From Roridomyces roridus (Eukaryota > Basidiomycota > Agaricomycetes > Agaricales > Mycenaceae): 64,000 nucleotides of DNA. Shown here one piece after another: positions 1-11,245 of the stretch. Position numbers and translations under genes: made by a program. Where the stretch lies: NCBI GenBank assembly GCA_029378245.1, contig JARKIF010000144.1:1-64000 (forward strand). Reading direction: 5' to 3'. The notes under the pieces are model-generated. The model saw nothing but the letters and a program-made list of their open reading frames with translations, was not told the DNA's origin and ran no database searches. Position 1 is the stretch's first letter; every line of letters starts with the position of its first letter.

Positions 1-2547
1 GCTCAGGTCGAATCTCACCCTGATTCATCGGGAGGTCGACCCAGACCATGTTATCCGTCTGCGAGAGGTCAATTTATCGCGGAACGACAAGAAAGATAAA
101 TGAGCACTTGCCGTGTCAATAGCAGTCAAGAGAGCAGTGCCGAGATCAGTTCCATCCGCACGCACGAAATTGAAGACATTGTCCCGGATCCTGGCATAAT
201 TTTTGCGTCAGCAGCTGGTGGATAAAGGGAACTTCTCGGCTTACCAGGTACAATCTACATTCGGTATGCCCAGCGAGAGGACGGAGGTGAAGAATTGATC
301 AATATACTGCAACCTACAAACAATGGATGAGCGCACGGTCTCGGACAGTTGGGCGGCCATCATTTCATACTCGAAAAGATGCTCCTCTACACAGTCGCGA
401 ATAGCTCAGCGAACGAGTCAAAGACAGACGGACAGACGGACGTACGAGCAACCTGCTTCGCCCCATTGCCCACCGGCCTCTTATTCACTCCGATTCTGCT
501 GAGTGTGGTACTCGTGCTAGCCGGCCCCACGCCTCCAGGCAAGACTTTCAATCCAATGCTGAAATAATCACCGCCTTTGAGTTTAACGTTTCGTGTGTTT
601 TCGAGAAAGATGGCGCAGTCGGCTACGCCGATGTCTGTGTATGCGCGCAGAGATTTGAGGATACACAGAGCAAGGAAGAAAACAAAGAAAGGAACACACG
701 TCGATTTTCGCGCCGCACCAAAGTCCGTCTCCGGCTATTCTCATTGAGCTCATCTTCATCTTCGTCGTCGTCGTGAACCGGGTCGTCCGGAAGCGCGTAT
801 GTAGCCACGGGTATGGGGCACGTCGACGTGCTGCTGGCGCTGTGGCTCGAAGATTTCGACACCGAAGTGGAGGTGCGCGTGGGATCTGGATCGCTCCAGC
901 TACCAGTCCAGCCGTCCGGGGGAGCCGCCGTCGGTGTTATGCCACCGGGAATACCGATGTCCAGTGGGAGGAGCCCGCCGAGGATACCAGGGAAGAGGAG
1001 TAGCCACCAGTCGACGCCGAGGCTGTTCTTGTCACCAGGAGGGCCGGTGATGTTTTTCGGTGGGTCGGAAGATGCTTTGGGGACGGCGACGACGGAGGTG
1101 TAGGACGGAGGGGCGGTGAAGGTCATGCTGGAGACTGAGGTTGGTGGGATGATGTTGGGGTCTGGGAAAGAGATTTTGTTCAGTTTTCGTATGAAACATT
1201 GGAGGTATACTTACTCCACGACGGAGTTACCGCACCCGGTTGGGATATTCCAGAAGGAACCGGACCATTGATGGGAGTCCCGCCGGGCGCGAGTGTAATG
1301 GTGGTGCCACTCAGGACGACAGACGTTGTGGTAGTAGGGACTGCGATGACTTTTGTGCTGGTGCCCTTAACGAAGGTCTGGGACGAAGCACCAGGAGATG
1401 GGGCAGGATTTGGATCTTAAAGATGCGGTAAGCCTGGGTTTGATTCTTCAGAGTAACGGCGTACTCCAGTCAATCTGAGAATAATATGGGATCGGTGGAG
1501 AGACACTCGTCTGCATGAAAGAATCGTCAGTGGACTGTATCATACAGCGCAAGAGGAGAGACCGAATTATCCGGCTGAGATGAGTTGTGCAGCCAATCGG
1601 TGAAGCTGGAATCACTCGTCATTCAAGTCAGCAAAGGGTGAAGCGAACTTACTTTGAATACGGAACGGTTTTCCCAGTACCGGTCCATTTAGTGATAGCA
1701 GTCCACCACGCAACAACCGTAGCGTTCGACCTAATGAGCTATGAAGGATTCCGCACAACCGGGGCAGACACAGTTCATACGTTGGGCGATCTGGAGCATT
1801 GATAGCTCCCAACTCGTTGGCGTAAAAGTCCAGATAATTTTGCTGAGTTATGTTACTGTTGAAAAAATAAGCTCTCGGAAGTTTGGAAGTGAAATGAGAC
1901 CGAGCACGGACCATGTAAGGGCAGCACAGCTTCCAACGATGTGCGTGTATATCTATGGGCCCTTTTGAGTCAGGTTTTCATCCAAATGGGTCGACTGACG
2001 GTGGTATTGAGAGCTGGTTGGGCCAGGTTGGTCGTTGTCAAGCCCGTTTGACACTCGACGCTCGTGATCAAGTTTCCGACCTAGAGCAGTTGAGGAGGGT
2101 GTGGTAGATAGCAGAAACAGGGAACGTACCCCATAACAGGTTGCCGCAGCGACACAAGACTCGACACTCCAGAGATTGTTGATAAGAGTTGTCTAGAGAA
2201 CGGTCAGAACTTGAAGGGTAGTTCAATGCGAGCGAGAGACGTACAGCACGCTTGCTAACGGTGTCCATGCAGTTTGCGACCATGTCTGAGCATGAAGGCT
2301 CGACCGGAAGTATGCATACAAGGATAACGTCGCGCTTTGCAAAGGTGGGAGCCCGTTTGAACAAGTGTGTGTCGGATGTCGGTGAAGCAGAAGTTGGGTG
2401 AGCAGAAGAGGATGAAGTTGGTGTGGTGGTTGACGGCGAGGCGACGGATGTCATAGGAGCGATGCGAAGAATGTCTGGCGAAGCATGTGCCGAAAGAGCA
2501 GTGTAGACCAGCACGAAAACAGAAAGGAGGGTGTGCATCGTTGCCAT
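1..2547 (-). CDS. Large secreted protein, multi-exon, incomplete (runs off left edge)
   Basis: The ATG at 2547 opens a signal peptide (core LLSVFVLVYTALSA) followed by a Ser/Thr/Pro-rich stretch. Further exons with good GT..AG borders follow on the same strand. They include ESCVAAATCYG near 2150, NYLDFYANELG near 1840, VAWWTAITKWTG near 1690, a TTTTSVVLSGTTITL linker at 1200-1420, and a Gly/Pro-rich part with CPIPVATYALPDD and an acidic tail at 700-1120. They continue to base 1 with IGVADCAIFLENTR near 600, LQYIDQFFTSVLSLG near 290 and DNVFNFVRADGTDLG near 150. Introns are about 50 bases. I do not recognise a catalytic domain. The Cys-poor low-complexity linkers and signal peptide resemble the large secreted Agaricomycete proteins sometimes linked to chitinase or killer-toxin architectures, but this is only an impression. 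The 3' end lies outside the window, and several exon joins, especially 1430-1600, are unresolved. Confidence 0.6.
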
Positions 2548-3000
2548 TGAGACTCCTCGGGAAACAACCAGAGTCGGCTCTTTTATCCAAGGCGCGCACG
2601 GGCATTCGGCTTTACAAGCGAGAATCTCCTAGGTTTCATCCCGAAAATGGATTAGTTTTTTCTTGGCAGAGCGCCGTTCGGTGATGTGAAGCACCGATAT
2701 GATCAGCAGGGACAGCGCTCACCGCGACATGACCGTGCCATCCCCGTGTCTGATCTGATCCTCTGGGCACTGCAGCAGGGGGAGATAAACGGGATTGAAG
2801 AGAGAAATAGGTGAGTGCTTGAGCGCTCGCTACTAGTTGAGGCTCGACATCGAGGTTGCCGTGGCGTCGGAGCATCGGAGAATCATCGCTGTATTGGGCG
2901 CGCCGGACTCAGTCAGCGCCGCAAGATACGAATTTGACACAAAAACTTGGGATAGACCGAGTTTCCACGGACGTTGAATAGCACCATGGAGTCAGAGTTG

Positions 3001-3386
3001 TAGGGTGCTGTAAAAAATGCCTGTTTATAAACTGGTTTATAAACCGGTGTTTATAAACCCGGTTTATAAAGGTTTGGGTTGAACGGTCGGTTTAAAAACA
3101 GCCTGAGGGCATCATGATCCCATCAAAGGTCGCTGATCGCTGTCTGATTTGTGTTCTAGCGGCCCAACAAAGACTTGAAGTGCAATTCTGGGGGTTGTGG
3201 ACGTCCAAGAAGTGCCAGAAAAGGTTCAGAGGTGTGCAGGAGCTCTTCCAGAGCCCAAATTCTGACCCAGAGCTCAGATTTCATCTCTTTGCACACCAGT
3301 TTATTTACCGGTTTATAAACGCCTGGTTTATAAACCGGGTTAATTAACCGGTAAATAAGGGTCTGGGACTAATTTACAGCACCCTA
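3001..3386. mobile_element. Small inverted-repeat element (MITE-like) rich in TTTATAAACCGG
   Basis: The terminal inverted repeats TAGGGTGCTGTAAA (3001-3014) and its exact complement (3373-3386) bound 386 bases without a gene. GAGTTG lies directly outside both ends (2995-3000 and 3387-3392). If the ends are moved in by one base, an 8-base duplication with one mismatch (AGAGTTGT/AGAGTTGG) appears, which would suit a hAT element. Palindromic GGTTTATAAAC-type subrepeats cluster just inside both ends (3022-3080 and 3298-3356). The central 200 bases look unrelated to these. No transposase is present, so the element would need one from elsewhere. Confidence 0.8.
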
Positions 3387-4038
3387 GAGTTGGTGCCTGG
3401 GGAAGATGAGAGTTCGTGACAAAGAGACGGATATTTTATCCGTGATTGCCGAATACGCATCTCTTTTTCTCCCGCCGTCTCCCGCCCTCCTCCCGCCTTG
3501 CTCCCACCACGCTGGGGCGGCCTTGCGCGACTGGACACAAGCGCAAGCGGATGTCCCATCTGACTGGACTCCCTGGATATCACCGCTGGCTTTCAGGCGG
3601 CCTTCTTCAGCTCAAGGGGATGAGGGGTCGACATCCAGGTGCCTCGCTTCTGGTTCTACACGCTTGGAAGCGCCTCCCACCGCGGGAAGAATCCCAGTAT
3701 AGCCTCGTGGCCCGTGTGGGACCGCCTCTCCTCTCGAGCCTGGGCCTCCGTGTCTTTGGCCTCATATGTCTGTCTTCCACGGCAGTCCCGCGACTGATTC
3801 CATGTTAATTATGGACTCTTCATCCCGGGAAAAAACATGTACCCAGCAACTTCCATCTTATCTTCCGGCTCACTTCCCATTCGACGAGCTGAAACGGAAT
3901 TAAACGGATGCACTCGAGGTCGCCGGCGGCGGCACGGCACGGTCGTCACGACTCCCACTTGCACGACATCCATCCATCCGGCGTCATAGTCATATGGAGT
4001 CTCACTCATCTCTATCGACCTCCACTACCAGTGCAGGC
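3387..4038. other. Intergenic and 5' region before the first DUF6593 gene
   Basis: Short ORFs in several frames only, with no codon pattern or splice structure that I trust. I see no gene here. Confidence 0.5.
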
Positions 4039-4738
4039 ATGAGCCTCACTCCACTGCGGTTCGAGGCCTGGGACATGCTTAACAGCACGCTCGTCGCGCC
4101 TGACGGCGTGGCCGAGTTCACAGTCACGACTCCGCAGACGTACTACATGCAGCGACACACGATCGTAACGTCCCTTACCGGTGCGCGCGCCGTCATCAAG
4201 TGGCATCCCAAGACGTTCGTCATCGGCGGCGTCGAGCGGCCGTGGAAGGAGCTCAAGAAGGTCGTCGGGGGACCTCTCAGCTCGTACGTCCTCGATTTCC
4301 CGCTTGCAAATATGACGCCAGACGCTTTTGGGCAGGAAATGGCGGATATGGAAGTGGTCGGAGCCTTCGTACACGGTCAAGTACGCCAGAGACGCGGATG
4401 GTCAGATGCGATACGCGATTCGGCAGACGCGTGAGGACGGCAAGTGGCAGGTGCGTTTTCCTCCAGACCCTCTCAAATTTCGCTTCGTACCTGGGGCTGA
4501 ACCACCCGCAGTCGGACTCCCAGGCAGCGGGCACCGACCTAGCGCGCCTCACACCCGTTATTGACCATTTTATGCGGCCGCCGGACAACGCGTTGATGTA
4601 TCTCTCCCCGAAATTGGAGGACAAGGACAGGTTGTTTCTCGTCATGATCATGCTTGCCTCGGAGACGAGGCGGAGGCAGGTACGGGTCCCATTCTATGCC
4701 CCTCGCTGTGATATTGATTTTTTGGGTAGAGCGATTGA
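4039..4738 (+). CDS. DUF6593 family protein, copy 1
   Basis: Four exons: 4039-4283, 4336-4450, 4512-4679 and 4730-4738, about 178 residues. It carries the DUF6593 signature: an N-terminal MSL..LRF strand, then NSTLVAPDG, AVIKWHPKTF and VERPW, then KWRIWKWSEPSYTVKYARD, and a hydrophobic C-terminal helix (RLFLVMIMLASETRRR). The last exon encodes only two residues and the stop, exactly as in copy 2 downstream. I chose the start at 4039 because copies 2 and 3 begin at the same place; an in-frame ATG at 3994 would add 15 residues. DUF6593 is a family from mushroom-forming fungi with no known function. Part of a five-member set in this window. Confidence 0.8.
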
Positions 4739-5575
4739 ATTCACGCGTGAACGGATATTCGGAGACCCGTCTCCGGTAATTTGGACAGGAATAGTCAGAC
4801 GTTTGCACACGGTAGCCTTATTTTTAATACCCGTAATGCCCTGCCTGTGTGAAGCCGTTATTAAATGTAACATCTAGAGCTCCACTTTGAAGCCACGCCA
4901 CGTCGGTGATGTTCTCAAATTTTGTAGGGTATAGCCTAGACCATGTGAGTCCATATTCGTTGTTCTTTTCCCGGTTACCCCAGCAACTGCGCATGCGTAT
5001 CTGCCAGTGACGCATCGTGGAAAGGACGCCAACTTAACGGGAAGCATCTCGTCCTTCTACCTTGCGCGTTTGGGGCCACCTGCCCGCATGCAGTTGATTG
5101 TACATTGCGGCGGGTTGCATCGCAATTACCGGGAGGGAAATCTTTACCCATTTGAGCGGCATGGGCCTCTTTACTCCGACTCCTGCGGCAACTCTACAGC
5201 TGTCTATCCTGTCATCTGGACATTGTCTCGGATTCTCCATGCGTGCGAGACTTGGGGTGGAAGACGAGGATCCAGAAATGGTTCTGAGTTCGGGATTCGA
5301 CGTCGAAAACTTCGCTGTCTTGTCAAGTTAACTCTGCGAAGGTTGGTGGGGCTCCTCCGTTCTGGAATCGGTGCTCATTGCCAATTGGATACCAGCCGAG
5401 CTCATGCCGATCAATGCCGGCACCCCCGCCGCCCTTCCGCCGCGATACGTATCATGCCGAATCCTCCCGGGAGTTTCGGGCGTCGCTGATCCCACTCAAC
5501 TCCCACCTGGCAACTAATAACGAGGATCCTTGCCATGCGCTCGCGGCGGCGTCTTCAAGTTCTCTCATATCCCTC
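4739..5575. other. Intergenic between DUF6593 copies 1 and 2
   Basis: No convincing gene. It should hold the promoter of copy 2, but I see no clear TATA box. Confidence 0.5.
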
Positions 5576-6289
5576 ATGTCGCTACAGGCCATCCCACTCC
5601 GATTCCAACAAAAAGACTTCCTCAACGGCGCTGTCACCGCACCGGATGGTACCATAGAGTACACGATAGCCACATCGAACAAGGGCTGGAGCTCAACCAA
5701 TCGGCTGATCACGGTGGTGGACACACGAGCAGGCTCGCGCGCTGCCATCAATTGGGTTTCCAAGACGTTTGCTATTGGCGGGGTGGAGCGCGCGTGGGCC
5801 GAGTTGAAGGACAGAAAGGCGGTTAGTGGGCCTTTGTCGTGCGTCTCGTTCACTGTTCTTTTTCAGTCGGAAATCTGACAGCCTGAATACTTAGGAAGTA
5901 CCGCGTATGGATGTGGGCTGGATCGCGCTACACTGTGCGCTACGCCCGAGACGAGGACGGGGAGATGCGGTATACTGTACGTGGAACACGCGAGGACGGC
6001 GTGTGGTTGGTAAGCTGGGGTTTCTCATCCTCTCGAAGGGCTCATGGGCAGACTTGAAAAGAAAACGCCGAATGCATCGTCAGCCAACTTGGCCCGCTTC
6101 TCACCAGTGGTGGAGCATCTTTTTCACCCTTCGGAACATGCGGCTGTCGTCTTTTCGCCGCAACTTGGAGAGATGGAGCGGATCTTTTTGTTATTGATGT
6201 TGTTGACCTCCGAGACGAGGAGACGCGATGTAGGTTCTCCTTTCTCGGCTTCGCTTCGTTCATTTCTGAGTACGATACAGAGCGCCTGA
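5576..6289 (+). CDS. DUF6593 family protein, copy 2
   Basis: Exon 1 is 5576-5838 (MSLQAIPLRFQQKDFLNG, TAPDGTIEYTI, AAINWVSKTFAIGG). Exon 2 is 5895-6009 (KYRVWMWAGSRYTVRYARDE). Exon 3 runs to about 6229 (NLARFSPVVEHLF, then the hydrophobic ERIFLLLMLLTSETRRRD). The last exon (6281-6289) encodes two residues and the stop. Intron positions match copy 1. The acceptor of exon 3 is uncertain: the obvious AG at 6050-6051 gives the wrong phase relative to the donor at 6010, so either a less obvious site is used or the gene has started to decay. It is convergent with the barrel-like gene ending at 6393, about 100 bases away. Confidence 0.75.
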
Positions 6290-6392
6290 GCCCAGACCAC
6301 AATTTCAATCCCGATAAATTTCAACGTTAAATGTACATACGAATCACTTTGGCTTTGAAGTCTGCCTTGCCTTCCCTCCTCAGACCCCGGGC

Positions 6393-6951
6393 CTATTTCT
6401 GAAGCTTGCTAACAACTCTCGCAGAGAACCTCCCCCCTCCCGAAATGGCGGCGTCGTCCAAGCTATTGATTATTTTCTGGACAGTGGGATCGCTCAAGTA
6501 CTGCGAGGTTTGTCAATTAGATTGGACTGGGGCATATGATCGTACCTCCAAAAAATCCTCCTGAGTCTGCGCACAGCCAGTGAACAAGGAATAATGCGGA
6601 GCGGAGGGTACATACCCGAGTCTCGGCGATGGTGATGATGACTTCGTCTCGGTTGGCCGAATGAATTTGGGCGAGGGCTGCGTCGCAGTCGGATGTCGAG
6701 AAGCACTGAGGGTGAGGTGTTCGTCAAAAAACAGCGATGGTGTAGAAATGAAGGAATCCAGAATCTAGAACTGGAAACAAAAAGTAGGGGTGACTTACAA
6801 GTTCGAACTTGATGAGGGTTCGCTGGGCAATGGGGAGCGCGACGAGGGCATCTACGCCTTTGTGGTACTTGTCCTCGAATTCTGAGAGGGTAAGGTGTGG
6901 GGGGCGTTTGTAGACTCCGATGGCGCGGAATGGAGTTTGCGTGGTAGACAT
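6393..6951 (-). CDS. Small dimeric alpha/beta-barrel-like protein, tandem copy A
   Basis: Starts MSTTQTPFRAIGVYKRPPHL at 6951. Four exons: the N-terminal strand-helix unit ending KFEL; a second exon (CFSTSDCDAALAQIHSAN, then a strand ending ETR); a 21-base microexon at 6546-6566 encoding TQEDFLE; and YLSDPTVQKIINSLDDAA to VVSKLQK and the stop at 6393-6395. The total is about 115 residues. The Y.RP.HL...EFE.KY...VDALVALP pattern, followed by a second strand and helix, suggests a ferredoxin-like dimeric alpha/beta barrel such as EthD-type proteins. The fold call is inferred and the function is unknown. Copies B and C follow head to tail on the same strand. Confidence 0.7.
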
Positions 6952-7006
6952 TGGTGCGATGAAGGGATAGAATGGGGGATGAGGCAATCTTACTCATGGG
7001 GACAGC

Positions 7007-7012
7007 TATATA
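7007..7012 (-). promoter_or_regulatory. TATA box of barrel-like copy A
   Basis: TATATA within CTGGAGTATATAGC, 56 bases upstream of the ATG at 6951. The same CTGGAGTA box sits at the same distance before copies B and C, but there the TATA has drifted to GATAAC and CATAAC. Confidence 0.6.
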
Positions 7013-7428
7013 CTCCAGATGGGCGCGGGGAGCGAGGTGCATCGGAGGTGTGGGTCGTCGCGAAGAACCTCCTGGGAGAACAGTGCGAGTTAAAACGATC
7101 GTGCAAGTCACTCGTGGCCTGCCGCCAGGGTCCACGACATACTTAGACTTCGGGGTTTGTTAGAAGGTTTCCTATCTTCCGCCGTTCGGACCGTGCTTGA
7201 CATTTTTCTGATGATGGTGGTGGACAGTGAGACAGGAATTGTACGCGGTGATGGCTGAGTATTGATCATGATGCGCTTGATCGGGTTCAAGACTGATGCG
7301 CTGATACGAACACTAGTCTCTCGTAGACAGACACCTTAACAGCTCAGCTTGATGTCGAGTCGTACCTCGATCTTTCAGAACAAAACATGACGCTGGCATG
7401 TACGAACTTTGCCTTCGACCCGCAGTGC

Positions 7429-7973
7429 CTATTTCTGAAGTTTCGTAACGACTCGTGCAGAGAATCTGCCCCCTCCCGGAATGGCAGCGTCGTCCAAGCC
7501 ACCGATTATTTTCTGGACAGCGGGATCGCCCAAATACTGCGAGGAACGTCATGACATGATTCTAGACCGCAGTGGCAGATCAGTTTACCTCCAAAAAATC
7601 CCCCCGAGTCTGCCGCAGGTCAAAAATTCAAGTAAGTAATCCAGCATATGCATCGACGGTTTACATACCCGGGTCTCAACGATAACGATGATGATGTCCT
7701 CTTGGTTGGCTGAATGAATTTGAGCGAGGGCTGCGTCGCAGTCGGTCGTTGAGATGCACTGGGAGCGAGGTTTCTGTTAGCAACAGGATGATTTAGAAAT
7801 GAAATCAGTACATAACTTACAAGTTCATACTTGATGATGATTCGCTGGACAACAGGGAGCGCAATGAGGGCGTCTATGCCTTTCTGGTACTTGTCCTCGA
7901 ATTCTGACAGGGTGAGGTGCGCGGGTCGTTTGTAGACTCCGAAACCGCGGAATGGATTCTGTGTGGTAGACAT
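7429..7973 (-). CDS. Small dimeric alpha/beta-barrel-like protein, tandem copy B
   Basis: Starts MSTTQNPFRGFGVYKRPAHL at 7973 and ends at the TAG at 7429-7431. Exon order and microexon match copy A: CISTTDCDAALAQIHSAN in exon 2, TRGDFLE in the 21-base microexon near 7590, then a last exon ending ..SARVVTKLQK. All exons appear open. Copy A lies 480 bases further along the strand, so the three genes form a head-to-tail array that arose by duplication. The duplicated unit includes several hundred bases of 5' flank (see 8040-8480). Confidence 0.7.
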
Positions 7974-8039
7974 GGGTTAGATGCGGGATGCTGGGGATCG
8001 TCCTCATCGTGGCCGTTATCTACTCCAGGTGGTTGGCAG

Positions 8040-8480
8040 GGTGAATGCTCGCCAGGCACCTTTCTAATATTACTGTCAGGCACTCGTGAAGTGTGAAGTG
8101 TGGCGTCTGTTCCAATCACTGGTGCTCGACCAATGCTCGACGGTGGTGCGGAGGTGGAGCGAATTTTCCGATCTGTATTACAGTGTCGTTGTGACGAGAG
8201 AGCGGCAAGCTGCTGAGTTGAACGAGTATACATGTAACACGCGAAGTACCTCCTGGGAAAATTTTCACCACGGCCCCAGTCGGAACACTCCCGAAGAAGA
8301 ACTTTGGAGATCCTGACTTTGGGGTGTAAATCAACCTTTCTTGCCTTTGATCCCCTCAGAACCGCGGTGGTTTCGGTACAACTAAGTTGCCAGCCGTGCC
8401 GAGCCTGCCCGAGGGGACATTTGGCTACTTATTTGACGGTATCATCACGCCGAGACGACCAGGGGTTTGAATTTTTCAAT
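8040..8480. repeat. Duplicated 5' flank of barrel-like copy B (partner near 10190-11100)
   Basis: Short blocks such as ACTGTCAGGCACTC/TCCTGTCAGGCACTCATG, CTCGACGGTGGTGC, ACACGCGAAGT.CCTCCTG and ATCAACCTTTCTTGCCTT recur in the same order upstream of copy C. In the copy C flank about 600 unrelated bases (near 10310-10920) split the match. No gene is seen in either flank. Confidence 0.6.
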
Positions 8481-8745
8481 AAATTCCTGCTTGAGCTCCC
8501 GAGCTGACAGTGAATATCTGAAGAATATCTACGACCCAACCACGACCGCGTGGGTGGAGTGGACTAGGTCCTAGGACCAGTGGCACAACTAAGGCACACC
8601 ACGTACAACGCCAAGTCTGACAAGTACTTGAGCGGCGATCGAGAGAAGGATCGGGCTGGGAGACGGAGATGTATTAGGGACAGAGACCAGTGGTGAGCTC
8701 CGAGAATTCCGAGATGAAGGAGGCGTGTCAGATGAGAGCGACGGC

Positions 8746-9243
8746 CAGTGTTGCTATTAAGGGTTAAGGCCTTAACAAATTAAGGCCTTAAGTTAAGGTT
8801 AAGGGCAGGCCTTAACATCGAGCTGGATCCATTGTAAGGCCTTAATAACCCTTAACATGTGTGGCAGTGCTAGTCTCGGCAGATGTTCCGACGCTTCGGC
8901 CTCCGTTTCTGACCCATCAATATATGACGGACCTGATGTCAAGTGTGTGATGGCAAGGTTTTCGAGCTCGGCAACTCTCGGCTGCATGTTCATGGACAAT
9001 GAGAACCTGTCTATCCACTGAACTTGAGCAAACTATGAGGTCCTGGCTGCAGAGACTGATTTTGAGACCTTCATTCGGTGAAATGCCCGGTTTTCACCGC
9101 AAAAATGTGCTAACATTCCGCGACCTCTGCGGAAAATTAAGCCTTAAATTGACCCTTAAAATGGGACCCTCATTAACCCTTAACCTATATAAAGGCCTTT
9201 GCTTCGGGGGGGACCCTTATTAAGACCCTTAATTGCAACACTG
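8746..9243. mobile_element. hAT-type MITE with perfect 8-base target duplication
   Basis: Ends CAGTGTTGC (8746-8754) and GCAACACTG (9235-9243) are exact inverted repeats. They are flanked by the direct repeat GCGACGGC at 8738-8745 and 9244-9251. An 8-base duplication with a CAGTG..-type terminus is the hallmark of the hAT superfamily. The 498 bases have no ORF of note. Palindromic TTAAGGCCTTAA and AAGGGTTAAGG subrepeats are stacked inside both ends. It must be mobilised by a transposase in trans. It sits between barrel-like copies B and C, so it arrived after or alongside the duplication. Confidence 0.92.
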
Positions 9244-9552
9244 GCGACGGCAAAACAAGGGCCCAGATGTTGCGCAGATAAGTGGACGGCGAGTCCGACG
9301 AGTGAGCGATATGAAAGCTAGAGTGAAGACGAAAGTCCCAACAAATTCATCATTCAGCCAGGAGCACTGGGGCCGCGCACGACGGAGCGCTGATCGCTGA
9401 TACGCTGATACGCTTGATTGAGTCAGATTGACGAGACAACACTAGTCTCTCGTAGACAGGCACTATAATAGTTCAACTCGATCTTGTACTTAGATCTTTC
9501 AGAAGCAAACACGACACTAATGTGTACTGATTTTGCCTTCGACCCGCCCTCC

Positions 9553-10084
9553 CTATTTCTGAAGCTTCGTAACGACTCGTGCAGAGAATCTGCCCCCTCC
9601 CGGAATTGCACCGTCGTCGAAGCCACTGATTATTTTCTGGACAGCGGGATCGCTCAAGTACTGTGAGGGACGTCATGAGATGATTTTAGACCGCAGTGGC
9701 AGATAAATGTACCTCCAAAAAATCTTCCCGAGTCTGCCACAAATCAACAATTCAAGTATCCCAAGCATATGCATCGACGGCGTACATACCCGGGTGTCGA
9801 CGATGATGATAATGATGTCCTCTTGGATGGCCGAATCGATTTGGGTGAGGACTGCGTCACAGTCGGTCGTTGACATGCACTGGGAGCGAGGTTTCCGTTA
9901 GCAGCACTAGAAATTGAAATCAGTAACCTACAATCTCATACTTGATGATGGTTCGCTGGGCAACGGGGAGCGCGACGAGAGCATCCACGTTTTTTTGGTA
10001 CTTTGCCTCGAATTCTGACCGGGTGAGGTGCGCGGGCCGTTTGTAGACTCCGAAGCCGCGGAATGGACTCTGTGTGGTGGACAT
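9553..10084 (-). CDS. Small dimeric alpha/beta-barrel-like protein, tandem copy C
   Basis: Starts MSTTQSPFRGFGVYKRPAHL at 10084. The later exons give CMSTTDCDAVLTQIDSA, microexon TRGDFLE/TREDFLE type (here TREDFLE), and a final exon ending at the TAG at 9553-9555. Exon phases match copies A and B, so the gene looks intact. It is the most upstream member of the array on the minus strand and is separated from copy B by the hAT MITE. The same fold inference applies (EthD-like dimeric barrel), with unknown substrate. Confidence 0.7.
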
Positions 10085-11245
10085 ATGTTAGCTGGGGGAA
10101 TGCTGGGGATCGTAAAGTTCATGGTGGTCGTTATGTACTCCAGGTGGTTGACACCATCAATGGTGGCGAAGACAGTCAGAGTTAATATACTCCTGTCAGG
10201 CACTCATGGCCAGGGTGCATGAAGTGTGGCGTTTATGCCTATCATTCAGCCCTGCTCGACGGTGGTGCAGAGGTAGAGTGAATTTTCCAATCAGCACCGT
10301 GTGTCGTGGATTCAATATTCAACCAGCTGAAATAAATCAATTTGCGTGACCTTCCTAAGAAATTGGGAGAGTGTGGATCATTCCCAACTTGAAGATGGGG
10401 CACGCCCCCGCCACCGGGTACTTGCCACTAAGGTCGCCGACGGGTTTGAAGGCCGCCGAGGAAATTTGAAGGCCGCCGATCATGCTATCTATGCAACTTG
10501 AAAATATCATACAGCTCCGAGTCCACCAAGTTCAAGTACAGCAACTGTGCGCCAGGCCATTAAACAATATGGGCCAATGGACGGAGTTAGTGAAAGTTGC
10601 ATGCACCAGTGTATACACGGTTGAAGTGGAATTCCACACGGATTATGCAGGAGTTGAACTCGGCTACTCAGTCGGCTACTCGAGGGTCTCGGAAACAAAA
10701 TGAATGCCTTTGACATGGCCAGTTGCATTGTCATCTGACAACCGTGCATAACTGACCGGCGGTGGTTTAAGTTGAATTCACACCCCAGCGTGATAGGAAT
10801 ACATATGACATAGCACTGTCGGCGGGATTAGGTCTGCGAGGATGTTCAGATAAGTATTACGGGAACTTGACGAGTAAGTTCTCGTTCTTTTAAATTATAG
10901 TGAGGCCAGATCTTGAGCAAGGGGGTGGTTGAGTTGAAAGAAACACGCGAAGTGCCTCCTGAGAAAAAATCTCACCGCAGAAATTGGAATCCTTCCGGAG
11001 AAGAACCCTCGGGAGATTCGGTGTATATCAACCTTTCTTGCCTTCGGGGCCTTCACAACCACAGTGGTTCGGTACTTGAGCTTCCAAGCTCTCAACAAAC
11101 TCTTGTTTCAACCCTTGGATGGCAAATACCCGGATCAGATGATGCGACAGATTACATGAGATGATCCACCAGTGTTGTGCCATGTTTATCTGCGCCTTGT
11201 CTCTTCCTCTGACCCCTGATTGAATCCACACCAAAAACCCTCACC
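10085..11245. other. Intergenic: duplicated flank of copy C plus about 600 unmatched bases
   Basis: Holds the copy C promoter region (GAGTACATAAC near 10130-10142) and the repeat partner of 8040-8480. The 10310-10920 insert has no inverted ends or ORF that I can support. Confidence 0.5.
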
